This document shows positions 33,687 to 45,020 of a stretch of DNA of 64,000 nt, piece after piece; the first letter of the stretch is position 1; the number at the start of each line of letters is the position of its first letter. A program made the translations under genes and the position numbers. The notes beneath the pieces are model-generated. The model was given only the letters and a program-made list of their open reading frames with translations, made no database searches and had not been told where the DNA came from. This DNA comes from Cinclus cinclus (lineage: Eukaryota > Chordata > Aves > Passeriformes > Cinclidae), in the NCBI RefSeq assembly GCF_963662255.1, contig NW_026912169.1, positions 372,001 to 436,000 on the forward strand, given 5' to 3'.

Positions 33687-33785
33687 AAGAGGTGATGCCT
33701 TTGTGCCTCATGCCTAAATCCAAGAATCCATTATTGAAGGAATTGTTATGGAGGCTGTAGTTCATACCTTGGTCAAAGCACTGGT

Positions 33786-34440
33786 TGAAGTACCAAGGCC
33801 TGAACACCAGGCCCTGAGCCAAAGCTGAATTCTAGATGCACCTTCCAAGCCAATGTTACATTTTTATCTGCTCATCAATGAGGCATTTTTAGCAATACGA
33901 TCTCTGTATCTGTGTATTGGTGAAACAAGGATTTACCTTTCAGCATTTAGAAATCCAACAAGGTCCCACCTGGCCTTGTTTGGGGGTGTTTGGTCCAAGT
34001 GAACTCCCTTGGTTCCTCCTTGAGCCCTGGCCAGGCGTTGGGAGGAACCAAACAGGAGACTTAAACCCATGTTCCTGCACTAGGAGTGCTGTCAGATTCT
34101 CTGTTCAACACCATCAGAGCTGGGCCCTCTCTCAGCAGGGCTGGAAGCCTCAGCTGTGGCTGGAGGCACCTGCAGGAATTCCCAGTGTCCGGGAGTGGCT
34201 CTGCAGTCCTTGGCTGTGACAGCTTCCCCCAGCTGATGTGTGCATCTGGGTGATGGTAAAGTCTGGGGGGAACTGCTGATGGATCTTTCTTAATCACTGC
34301 AGGCACTTCTTGGGAGTGATGTCTGGGTGCATTGCTGAGCTTCTCCTGTTGTGATTCTTTGCAGTTTTGCGTTACATAAATTACACAATTCCTTCAGCTG
34401 GTGTCTGTGTCTTTGGTGCTGACCCTGGCCACTGGTGAAA
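33786..34440 (+). repeat. Inner LTR-like repeat in R copy 3
   Basis: Direct partner of 29714-30413, 3.4 kb further on. The two diverge far more than R copies do from each other, so the insertion is much older than the amplification. Confidence 0.5.
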
Positions 34441-34781
34441 CTGAGTCCCATCGTGCCTAGGAGTTACCTGGGAAGACAAACGCCACCACTGCAAATGTCC
34501 CCTGGTTTCTGCCTTCTTCCCCCCACTTTATACGCTGAGCATGATGTCCCATGGTCCGGGATCTCCCCCGGGTCAGTTGGGGTCACCTGTCCTGGCTGTG
34601 TCCCCTCCCAAGCTCCCCTGCACCCCCAGCCCCTCCCCAGCGTGGCTGGACGAGGGGCAGGAAAGGCCTTGGCTCTGTGCAAGCTCAGCAAGAGCAAAAC
34701 CATCTGTGTGTGATGGAGCCTGTGCTCAGCACCCGACCCCAGCAGTGTCTCGGTGCCAGCGTCCGTGGCATCAGGCCCTAC

Positions 34782-35387
34782 AAGGGGTTTCCATGGCAAG
34801 TGCCATGCCAGGTGACCCAGGTGTCCTGTCCCAGTGAGGCTTGCCATGGAAACAGTGCCCAGCTGACCTTTCTGTCTGGCTGAGCTGGCCTTTGGCCCTG
34901 GCCCTGGGGTTTGCTGCTGGTCCCGCTGCGCCTGCCCAGCCAGCGCGGCACAGGGCAGGTGGCCATGGCACAAGCCCCCAGCGAGGGATCCCCTCTGGCT
35001 CTGGGCAGTGACAGCAGCCCTGAGCAAGGGGCCCAGGGCAGGTTTCCATGACAAGCAGCCATCACAATGGCTCCAGGCATTGGCTGCCGTGGCACCAAAC
35101 TGAGGAAGGGGTCTCTGTGGCTGTTGCCATGGCACCTGACTGCATCAATGAGTGTCAGTGCAGTTCAAGCTGGACCAGCCCCGGCACCGCTTTGTCCTCA
35201 GGCTTGCCATGGCAGCTGAGGACACAACAGGTCTGCATGCAAGTGCCCATGGAACCTGACTGCACAAATGGCTCCTTGGGGTGGTTTCCAAGGCAACTTG
35301 AACTGATGAGGGTTGCCCTGGCACCCAAACCCACTAGTGGGGGTCAGTGCAGTGTCCCTGGCAACAGTCCCTTGCAATGGCCCAGGG
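34782..35387 (+). repeat. 41-bp minisatellite, R copy 3
   Basis: Same array, same unit number as copy 1. Confidence 0.7.
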
Positions 35388-35717
35388 CACCTTGGGATGC
35401 TAATCCACCCTCACAGCTGGGCAGGGCAGCTCTGGAATGGTCTTGGTGCTGCCTGGGGCTTGGCACACACTTGAGGAGGGTGTCTGTTTTCAGTGGGGAA
35501 CTTTTCGTTTTTTGGAGCAATCAAAACTGTTGTAGGTTGGTGTAAAAAAAAAACAAAAACAAAGAGGAAAACCCTTCTTAGGGTGTGTGCAGCCAGTTCT
35601 CCAAGCAAAGCAGGGGTGTCAGCTGAGTCAGGACAGACAGGATGCGGTTGGGGAATGTGGAGCAAGGTTGTCCACACCCACCGGGTCAAACCTCAAGGCA
35701 CAGCTTCTCTGAGCAGG

Positions 35718-36378
35718 CCAGACCTCCTTAGGAGAGACCCTGGAGCAATATCCATCACACAATACTACAATCTCAGGGCCTGAGAGGAGACTGCAGAAAC
35801 CTCTCCAGGAGTCCAAGTCAGAAAAAGAATGCAAAGGGTCTGGAGGCATTAATGGGTCCCACTGAGATCCAGCTGCAGCACAGGCTGCTCATGGGCTCCT
35901 TGCAGGAGGGAATTGGAGGCCAGGATTGCACAAAATCCTCACAGAGACTCAGTGTGGGAAGGAAAATGCAAAGTACCCTAAAATACCTTGGTTATCTCAA
36001 AGCATTAATGAGCGCCCCCCCAGTGTCAATACAGAGCAATCAAGGGACTCCTTAAAGTAGATAATTGGAGGTCAAGATTGCACAAACCTCTCCTGGAGTC
36101 GGTATCAAAAGGGAAACACCTAGTACTTGAAAAATCTGAAGTACCCTGAAGCATTAATGAGCCCCACTGAGTGTTGGTAATGATTAAGAATCTCAAGGGA
36201 CTCATTAGAGCAGATAATTGAAGACCAGGATTGTAGGAAGCTCTCAGAGACTCCAAGGCAAGAGCAAAGGCCAAGGTCCTTTGAAAAACCTGCAGTCCCT
36301 GGAAGCATTCAGGAGCCCCCCAGGGCCATTCCTGACCAAGGCTCCCCAGGGACTCATGCCAGCAGATCCCTGAGGCCA
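35718..36378 (+). repeat. 150-bp tandem repeat, R copy 3
   Basis: Same array; unit boundary GCATTAATG followed by AGCGCCCCCCC in unit 2. Confidence 0.8.
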
Positions 36379-36877
36379 CCGGGGTGTGGGGCAGGGGAGG
36401 ATGCTGAGGGCAGGACAAGGGGGTGACAGTGCCCAGCCTTGCTGGGGCTGTGCCAGGAGGCCCCAGTGGCTCAGGACAAGGTGTCTCCTCCCAGCCCTTG
36501 GTGGCACAGACGCTGCTGTGCCCCAGGGCACCAAGACTTGGCTTCTCCTGGGCACTGCCAGCCCTGCCAGGGCCCTTGGCCATGTCCAGCACAGCTTGTC
36601 CTGCACTGTCCCACAGCTGCTGCTGTGCCCCTGCAGGCTGCACACTCCCATCTCGCTGCCCCCCTGGCTCTGCCCTGCCACTGCCCACCCTGCCCTGACT
36701 TCTGCCCAGGCTGTCTCTGCAACCCCCAACCAATGGGCTGGGGATGGGCAAGTGTTCCATAGGGCACAGGGAGGGGACAGCTTGGCTGGGGTGACCCAAG
36801 GGCTCTCCCATTCCATGCGATGTCAAGGGCAGCAATACACTGAGGGCAAGGAAGGGCGTGAGATGGTCTCTGAATTT

Positions 36878-38356
36878 TCTCTATTAATACGTTTGTCTTC
36901 CAAAGCAACCACTACATCTACTGAATTCTTGCCTCCCTGTGGTTTTCTTTGCTTCTGCATTTGGCCTTTGCTTTTTACTTCCTTGCCCTGCCCTCCCCAT
37001 TAATCTCTCTTTCTGTTGACCCACAGGTTTTCAGCTTATTTTCTCCTGTTGTCTGACTGAGGAGGGCCAGTGACAGACACTTGGCTGTCACTTGATGGAC
37101 AGAGAGGTTTAACCATGGTCACCTTTCCTAAGCCTTCTCTTCTGGGCACAGCCAGCAATGTCAGGGCTCTGTCAGGTGCCCAGCCCTGAGCTGGGCTCAT
37201 GCCCTGCTCACAGCCCCAGGGGCATCCAGGGACACGAGTCCTTCCCTGGCACACACACAGACAGTTCATTGCAGCACGGGCAGCGGCTCCCTGGGCTCTG
37301 CTGCCGCTGCCAGAGCCTAGCAGGGAGCTCAGCCCTGCGGGTGTCACCCTGCCCTGCCCCTGCCCCAGGTGCCCCACGGTCGGAGGGATGGACACGGGGA
37401 GCTCTGGGCACAGGAGCTCATCCCAGCCCTGCATTCAGGAGTTCCCAGGGGACCTTACTCTCTGGAAACTCCAGGAAGAGCTGAAGGTGTTTGTGCTCCC
37501 TGGGTTTATGTCGTCGTCATCCCCACCCCCACCCCACGCAGAGGATGCTCCGGGCTGTGTCTTGTCCTTGCACTGCAAACACAGACTCCTGACCCGGTCA
37601 CTTGATGTCCCTCCATGGAGGGAAGAGCAACCTCTGTGACCTGGGCTGAGAGGCCACTGCTGGAAGCAGCGCTGCCTTTGCAAGGGCACACCTGGGGGCC
37701 TCCACCCTGAACACTGCCACGTTTTCCTCTTCACTGCTGGTTTCCTCTCCAGGGCACTGTGTTGGGCACATCCTTGAGAACAAATTGGGAAGAAGATTGA
37801 AGCTTTTTGGCCCTGCTCCGGGGACATGCCCTTGCATCATGGAAATGCTCTTGTAGAGCCCAACTCTGTCCCAGCAGTGCCCACAACCTGTCCTTGCCTG
37901 CAGTCTCTGGACAGTCACCCAGCAGGGCAGGGACCAAGCTGAGAGAGCCCTGAGGCCTTAAACCAGCACAGGGGCTCTGAAGAGGAGTGTGGAAGTGAAG
38001 GAAGAGGAGGTTACACAGGAGAAGCCCTGGGGCTCCCTGGCAATGCTGTTCTGCTGGGACTCTTCTCCCCCTGCTCTGCCCACAGGCACCGACCCTGCAG
38101 CTCCAGAGATGTCAGGGAGGAAAGATGTCAGGCAAACAAGACAACACAGAGTTCTTTCTGTTGTTTCAGCACACACTTACTGTACTAGAGCTCCCCATTT
38201 CTACAGTCTCTGGGTCACACTAGAAAGGCAAATACTGAAATATTTGCCTGAACAGTCCAAGATTTTGGTGCGAGCAAGTTCTCAGAAGTGTAACACCTGT
38301 GTCAGCAGCAAAAATACGGGACACAAAGTGGGCATTAATGAGTAACTTAGTAACAG
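36878..38356. other. S2 stretch from R edge to OR, no gene recognised
   Basis: Inverted counterpart of 13069-14552, with a shorter GGGCA-type run and few substitutions. Confidence 0.5.
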
Positions 38357-39310
38357 CTATGCAGAAGAATGACAGTTCATTGCTTCTGAAAACCACTCAG
38401 TGATCATTGTCCTCAGGGTGTCCTTCAGGTCCTGGTTCCTCAGGCTGTAGCTGAGGGCGTTCAGGGCTGGAGGCAGCACTGAGTACAGAAGTGACAGTGC
38501 CAGATGCAGGGATGGGCAGGAGATGGAGGGGGGCTTCAGGTCGGCAAACATGACATTGCTGAGGGACAGGGAGAGCACAGCCAGGTGAGGGAGGCAGGTG
38601 GAAAAGGCTTTATCCCATCCCTGCTCAGAGGGGATCCTCAGCACGGCCCTGAAGATCTGCACATAGGAGAAAACAATGAATACAGAAGAAGCAAATGCTA
38701 AACAGGTACCACCCATGAGTAGGCCAAGTTCCCTGGGGTAGAATTTGGAGCAGGAGAACTTGAGGATCTGGGGCATTTCACAGAAGAATTGGCCCAGGGA
38801 ATTGCCCCGGCACAGGGGCAGTGAAAATGGACTGGGAGTGTGCATGAGAGCATGGAGAAAGCCACTGGCCCAGGCAGCTGCTGCCATGTGGGCACAAGCT
38901 CTGCTGCCCTGGGGGATCCCCTAGTGCAGGGGTGTGCAGATGGACACGTAGTGCTTGTAGCACACGAGGGTCAGGAGATACTACTCTGCTGTGGTAAAGA
39001 ACAGCAAGCAAAAGAGCTGTACAGCACATCCTGCACAGGAGATGGGCCTGGTGCCCCAGAGGGAATTGTGCATGGCTTTGGGGACAGTGGTGCAGGTGGA
39101 GCCCAGGTCGCTGAGGGCCAGGTTGAGCAGGAAGAAGAACATGGGGGTGTGCAGGTGGTGGCCGCAGGCTACGGCGCTGATGATGAGGCCGTTGGCCAGG
39201 AGGGCAGCCAGGGAGATGCCCAGGAAGAGGCAGAAGTGCAGGAGCTGCAGCTGCCACGTGTCTGCCAATGCCAGCAGGAGGAAGTGGCTGCGGGAGCTGC
39301 TGTTGGACAT
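38357..39310 (-). pseudogene. OR14-like olfactory receptor pseudogene, copy 2
   Basis: Inverted copy of the same pseudogene, same length and same two TAG codons (38981-38983 and 38921-38923), same KHY in place of DRY. Shared lesions show that the receptor was already dead when S was duplicated. It may still be transcribed, but no full receptor can result. Confidence 0.88.
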
Positions 39311-40689
39311 TTCTTCACTCCGGGCATTGGAGACTGTAGAAAGAAGGCAATGACAAGCTGGGACAGATTTCCCTTGGTCATTTCTGGTCTAATTTCTTGG
39401 GAATCTCACCAATATGACTTCTCTTCCTAGGGGGGATCTTGGCGCAGCTTCTTTGTTTTTGAGCTCTGGTTTGTCTTGCTGCCTCATCTTCAGCATTGCT
39501 CTCAGCCTGCACACTGGGGAGCTCAGAGGCAAAACTGGGCTCCCTGTGCCCAGGGCAGTCAGACCTGCTGGTCCCCACACAAGTGCACTTTGCTCATGGC
39601 AACTCCATTTTAGACAAATGAAATTGAAAATGTTCTTAAACAATAAAGTGGACTTTTTAAAGTCTCCAATTTCAAAATCATTGAACCCTGGAGGCACTGA
39701 TGGCAGGTGGGGACAAGAAATAGAAAGGTGTCCCTGGTGCTGAGCTCACCTGGATGTGTTTCAGGAATGCAAAGGCCAAAGCCTGAGCCCCAGTCCCTGG
39801 CAAGGCAGATCCTGTCCCTCCCTCATTGCTCAGGGCTCTTCCCGGGGCCAGCAGCCATGGCCAAAGTGCTGCAGGAGTTGGCTCTGGCAGGGCCTTTCAG
39901 CTGCTGCCCATCCCTGTGCCCTCTGCAGCCCAGGCTGTCCTACGGTGCCCATGCCCTGCCCCTCTGTCCCTGCAGGCTGTCCTCAGCCCCCGGCTGCCCC
40001 ACCTCGCTGGCCCCTTCCTTTGCTGCCAGCTCTGCCTCCTGCCTGCCTCTGCCTGGCCACACAAAGCCTTGGGCTGCTCCACACTCTTTCTGGGGGATTT
40101 CTTGCACCACAGCCCTGTCCTGGCAGAGAAATTCCTTTCTCCTTGGGTCCAGTCTGGCCCTCCCCAGCGGCCCTTGGCATTAATCTTTTCTATCTCTGGC
40201 TGTTTTCTGCCATGTCAAAAGGATCCACCATCTCTGAAACCACCCTTCAGGCACTCCCAGGGCTCTCCTCCACCATCCTCAGCCTCCACTCCACTGAGCA
40301 CAGAGCTCCTTTGTCCCTGTATCGTGGTCATGTGCTTGAGGCCTCCAAACCCCATCCCAGGAGATCTCTGGACTTTCTCCAAGATGTTGGCAAATAAACC
40401 AATTCTGCTCATAGTCTGAGAAATTCACCGCAGGACCAGGCCAGCCTGACCTGTCTATCCTGGCTACTTTTGTCTGGGAGCAATCCTTGGATATATGGAA
40501 TTTGGGAGGCCAAATTCCAATTTAGGTCATGGTCAGGAAGGACAAGAAGGCCGGTTCTTTTCCCTAGGAAGGAAGGCACAGAGCCCCAGTGCTCCAGAGA
40601 CTGATGAGAGGCAGCCCTGGACATTCCATGGGCAGCCAGACCTGTCAGGTAGCCCCTGGGAGGCCAAGCCAGCCAGACCTGTTCCATCT
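39311..40689. other. S2 stretch between OR and LTR, no gene recognised
   Basis: Inverted counterpart of 10731-12114. Only the OR 5' flank can be named. Confidence 0.5.
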
Positions 40690-41251
40690 GTGATAATTGA
40701 TAAAAGATTCGTGTCAATCATAAAAGTAGCTGGGTTTGTATAAACCAGAATACTCAGGTCTGAAATGAAGCATGGACATTAGACAGAGAAAATACATATG
40801 ATTAAATAATTTTGTTTAAATCCCCCTATTATGAATATTATGATTTTTTTATTAAATTGTATCTGATACCAGTTTGTAAAACGGGGGTTTCCCACGGCCT
40901 GAAAGATATTGCAAAATCAGATTTCCTGCATTTGTATAATCAATTGCAGCCTAAAAGATTTTGCACTACCAGATTTCCTGCCTTGGTGTAATCAATTGCA
41001 ACTTAGCTGTTAAGACAAGACCCCCATGTCTACTGTTCCTTATCTACCAAGACCACATGGCTGCTTGGCAAACTGTCCCGAGACTACAAGGAGAACCATC
41101 CTATAAAAAGGAGCTGCCAACCAACGTTCGACGGAGCGTGGAGTGGGCGCTGACCCCTCACGTTCCCCAGCGCTGCTTGCTCCGTCTATACCAAATAAAG
41201 CAATCTAAATTTTGCTAAATATCGAGACTTTGTTTCTCATTTATAATAATT
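40690..41251 (+). repeat. 5' LTR of provirus, copy 2 (left limit approximate)
   Basis: U3 with two 52-base direct repeats (40902-41004) containing the shared core AGATTTCCTGC and TAATCAATTGCA, which could act as a duplicated enhancer. TATAAAA is at 41102-41108, the AATAAA signal at 41194-41199, and U5 runs to the primer site at 41252. It differs from copy 1 by a 3-base indel in the first U3 repeat. Confidence 0.75.
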
Positions 41252-41269
41252 TGGTGCTGAAACCTGGGA
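41252..41269 (+). promoter_or_regulatory. tRNA-Phe-type primer binding site, copy 2
   Basis: Identical 18 bases to copy 1, directly after the LTR. Priming by tRNA-Phe is the trait of the ERV-F-type class I groups in mammals. Here it is only an inference from sequence match. Confidence 0.75.
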
Positions 41270-41609
41270 CATCCTTGGAGCCTTGAGAGGCACTGCAATT
41301 TCAGGGAGGCGCCCCGCTCCCACGGCCCCAGTTCCTCAGTGGTTCTCAGGACCCATGGACGTACCTCACGATATAGACTGAGCAAGGAAAAAAACTCCCC
41401 GGAAGACCACGGCAAAATCACCTGTCATTCTTGTGCACGCAGACCCAGACAGGAGCGTCGAAGCCGTAAGTGACTGTCTGGTTTGGTGGAGGTGACTGTG
41501 TGCTTGCTGAACGAGACGTGGATTTTTCCACGAACCGAGTGTGGAGTCCTTCTGCCCGCGGTTCTGGTTTCCCGCCAGGTGCCCGGCCGGTGAAGGGACG
41601 AAGCGAGTG

Positions 41610-41822
41610 CTGCTTTTTCCCATCCTAACCCAGGTAGAGGCCAGGTTCTTTTCCCATCCCAACCCAGGCAGAGGTGGGACTTGGGGGGAGGGACTTGGGG
41701 GGGGGAAAGATTGGAGAGCAACACAGGAGTCACGGGGGAAGAGGGAAAAAGCTGCTTTTTCCCATCCCAAGCCCAGGTAGAGGCAGAATTCCTTCCCATC
41801 CTGACCCAAGGAGAGGCAGGAT
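41610..41822 (+). repeat. Minisatellite in proviral leader, copy 2
   Basis: Same four-unit array on the plus strand, with a G run of eight to nine at about 41697-41705. The position in the leader suggests slippage during replication or after integration. Confidence 0.7.
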
Positions 41823-42089
41823 CCGGGTGGAATACAAGAGGAAGCACAAATACCTCAAGATAGTCCTTTGAGGTAAAAATAGGACAAAGAAAGAGGAAGG
41901 TTTTAAGTCCAAACAACCCACGAAGGGTTCAAAGTTCTTAAAAACAAAATAAAAAAATAAAAAAAAAAAGAAAAAAGAAGGCCAGTAGGTTGCCAGAAAT
42001 ACCACCGGGCAGCACTTTGGGAATGACGTTGGGACACAAGGGAATTATACAAAAGAAAAAGTAAAGAAAAAAATGGAGTTGTGGGGCAT

Positions 42090-42790
42090 TAAACACTTAG
42101 GATGCTTGTAAAGAACCATTTAACAGAGAGGAATGTGACTGTGCTGCTCTGTGGACAGAACAGCATAAACCATTCTCGGGATGTACGGTCAAGGAAAAAG
42201 AGGATGAGGATAACAAAAAAGGTTACCTGGGAATCCCTTGATAATCTCCCACCTCCATATAATACAAAAAAATACAGGAGATCCCCCCCTCCCCCCCCAC
42301 AATGTCTCTGCTCCCTCCCCTTCTGGTACTCCAATAGCTCAAAGGACTCCCTGGAGTCAAAGAAATACCAGGAGCGATAGGATCAGCAGAGAGGAGGGAG
42401 ATAATGACACAAAGGCTCCCCTTTACCCCCTGAGGGAAGTCCCATTAGCGGGACAACAGACTGAATTAACTGGATTTGTAAATGTTCCCTTGAACACAGG
42501 GGAGGTAAGAAACTTAGAAAAAGAGATGGGAAAACTATTGGAAGATCCTATAGGGGTATCTGAGACACTAAATCAATTCCTCGGACCAAGTATGTGTACT
42601 TGGATGGAATTACAATCTACATTAAGTATCCTACTCACCAGGGAAGAAAGGGGGAGGGAAAACACGAAAACCCCCACGGAAACAAGGAAATGAGGCAGGA
42701 AATAATTCACTAAGTCGAACCTGCTTTTACTGTAACAAGAAAGGTCATAGTAAAAAAAAAAAAAATTGTAAAGAGAGGATACGGGATGAA
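42090..42790 (+). pseudogene. gag: gag remnant, copy 2
   Basis: As copy 1, but here an extra indel in the C-rich run near 42285-42300 splits the capsid frame from the upstream part. The zinc knuckle is at 42722-42748. The conserved Gly of the capsid TGEE-type motif reads Arg (LTREERG) in both copies. Confidence 0.8.
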
Positions 42791-42819
42791 AAAATGTTCC
42801 AAAAGAACGAATAAGGGTG

Positions 42820-43080
42820 TCAAGGGCTGTATGTATTGGGGACTATACCATCGAAAGAGCCCTTGAAAAAATAATTTTTAAAAAATCGGTCCCCATGGAG
42901 AGGAGGTGGAACTTTTAGTAGATACAAGAGCCAAAAAAAAATATCCACAATTAAACACCTACCAAAAATGTGCAAACCTAGTAGAGAAACAGCACTCGTG
43001 ATGGGAGCAAAAAGTGAACCATTTTGAGTCCTTATTATTAAATATATGCAAATTGAGACCCAGAGCAGAATTGAATTACA
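42820..43080 (+). pseudogene. pro: Retroviral protease remnant, copy 2
   Basis: Same as copy 1; the DTR codons are at 42921-42929. An A-rich run directly follows the motif. Both copies share the Gly-to-Arg change, so it predates the duplication. Confidence 0.65.
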
Positions 43081-43199
43081 AATCTACTGTTACTGCCAGA
43101 GGCAGAAAATAATTTATTAAGGAAATGGACAAAGGTGAATGATAAAAGTTTTTAAGAAGTCAAACATGATTCAATTCAAGCCCCTGTACTAAGTCTCCC

Positions 43200-44400
43200 G
43201 GATTTGGAGAGACCATTTCAGTTATTTGTAAACACATCTGATCAAAAAGCATGTGGGGTACTCACTCAGGAATGGGCAAGCAGTCAAAGGCCAGTGGGAT
43301 ATTATTCTAAACTGCTAGACCCTGTCAGTTGGGGCTGGCCCTCATGTCTACAAGCCCTAGTGGCCACAGCACTTTTAACTGAGGAAGCCCAAAAAGTCAC
43401 CTCTGGGGCACCCCTAATGGTACACTCCCCTCATCATGTCAGGGGAATTCTGAATCAAAAAGCTGAGAAATGGCTAACCGATGCCTAAATATTAAAATAT
43501 GAAGCTATTCTAATTACTTCCCCAAATTTAGAGCTAAAAGCAACAACTGCTCAAAGTCCTGCACAATTCCTATATGGGGAACCAGGAGAAAACTTAAAAT
43601 ATAATTGTGTGGACATTATAGAATTACAAAGAAAAACTAGACCTGACTTGGAAGACGTTAAACTTAAGGATGGAGAAAAATTGTTTATAGACAGATCTTC
43701 GAGAGTAGTGCAAGGACAAGGTTGTTTAACTTGTCAGAAAATTCATAAAAAAAGGTATGCAACAAGGTCCGTCAGGAGGATGGAAAACTGCTTACAGACC
43801 CTTTGAAAGAATACAAATAGATTTTACAGAATCACCAAAAATAGGAAGATAGACATATTTACTAGTAATAGTAAACCAATTAAGCCACTGGGTAGAGGCA
43901 TACCCTGCAGCTGGAGACACATCACAAGTGGTAGCCAGAATATTGACAGAACACATAATACCAAGGTATGGGCTGGTCCGAGCAATAGACTCAGACCAGG
44001 GACACACTTTACATCGGAAGTGCTGAAGTTACTGACCTCGGCACTAGGCATCAGCTGGGAGTATCATACACCCTGGCACCCTCAGAGTTCTGGGAGAGTT
44101 GAAATGATGAATCAACCTTTAGAACAGCAGCTGTCAAAATTAATGATTGAGACTAAAATGCCATGGACAAAGTGCCTCCTACTGGCCCTGTCTAATACAC
44201 GGCAACGCCAAATTCGAAAACAGGGATTTCACCATATGAAATGCTGGATGGTATGCCTTACCCTAAAGGAGTACGCCTTGATCTGGCTTAGTTCAGGACC
44301 CTTCTCTTCAAAACTACATAATAACAATCAACAAAGACTTGCGAGAATTAAGGAAGAAGAGAATTTTAGCTCAAACCATACCTCTAGGATTTGACATACA
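43200..44400 (+). pseudogene. pol: pol remnant, copy 2
   Basis: Same architecture on the plus strand. The three integrase acidic residues can be seen (Asp codons at 43820 and 43994, Glu codon at 44101), but the second and third are 107 bases apart where DD35E spacing needs 108: one base is lost just after the SDQG codons. A TAG lies near 43848, where a Trp codon is expected. RNase H DRSS is at 43690-43701. Confidence 0.82.
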
Positions 44401-45020
44401 TACGATTAAGCCAAGACAGGTTGGACCGTGACATCCGAGCCCAGAGATCTCAAAGTGCGAATTCGGAGGACTTGCTGGGGATACCAGATCAATTCTTCTC
44501 AAAGGCCTCCCAGTCAGGACTGAAAATCACCTGTCCTGAACCTGGGTGTGATTGTAGCCCGTTCATCAAGAAAAGGTGTCCGAGTTGTGGTGGAGTCATT
44601 CCTATGGTGGGTACCTCCCATTCGCATCACGTATCCAATGTAGAAGAAATGAATAGAAGGAAACTATTAAGGTACTTAATACCCTATCAGCACAAGGAGA
44701 AATCGAAATTAATGATCACAACTGGTGGGAGTTATTTGAGAATGGGACAAGCAAACAAAAAAAAAACCAAAACAAAAAACAAAAGCCAAAGCAAAGGCTT
44801 TGGCAAAAGAGTGCCAGAAAGGGTTGTGTATACCGTGCTCTTACTGCTGTACCTGGTCCTGGGGATAAAGCTAAAAGCTGGAACAAAAGTTAGAAACAAC
44901 ACCAGAAGAAAAGGACAAAGTGGGACACCCCAGGACATAGTCCCTGCTGCCGAGAAGGAGAAGATGAAACAAACCTCGCCTACTGGCAGCAACCCCGTAG
45001 GCCTTGAGGGAGGCAGAGGG

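Larger units (their letters stand above)
28971..36877 (+). repeat. R repeat copy 3 (plus, complete)
   Basis: Complete R unit of 7907 bases, between P1 and the inverted S2. It starts at CCTGGCACTG (28971) and ends at TCTGAATTT (36869-36877). It is the longest complete copy in the window and the best reference for the R order: CR1 tail, LTR-like repeat, TAA microsatellite, dUTPase remnant, hairpin, second LTR-like repeat, 41-bp minisatellite, 150-bp tandem repeat. Here R abuts the OR-side end of S, whereas copy 1 abuts the env-side end. Confidence 0.94.
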
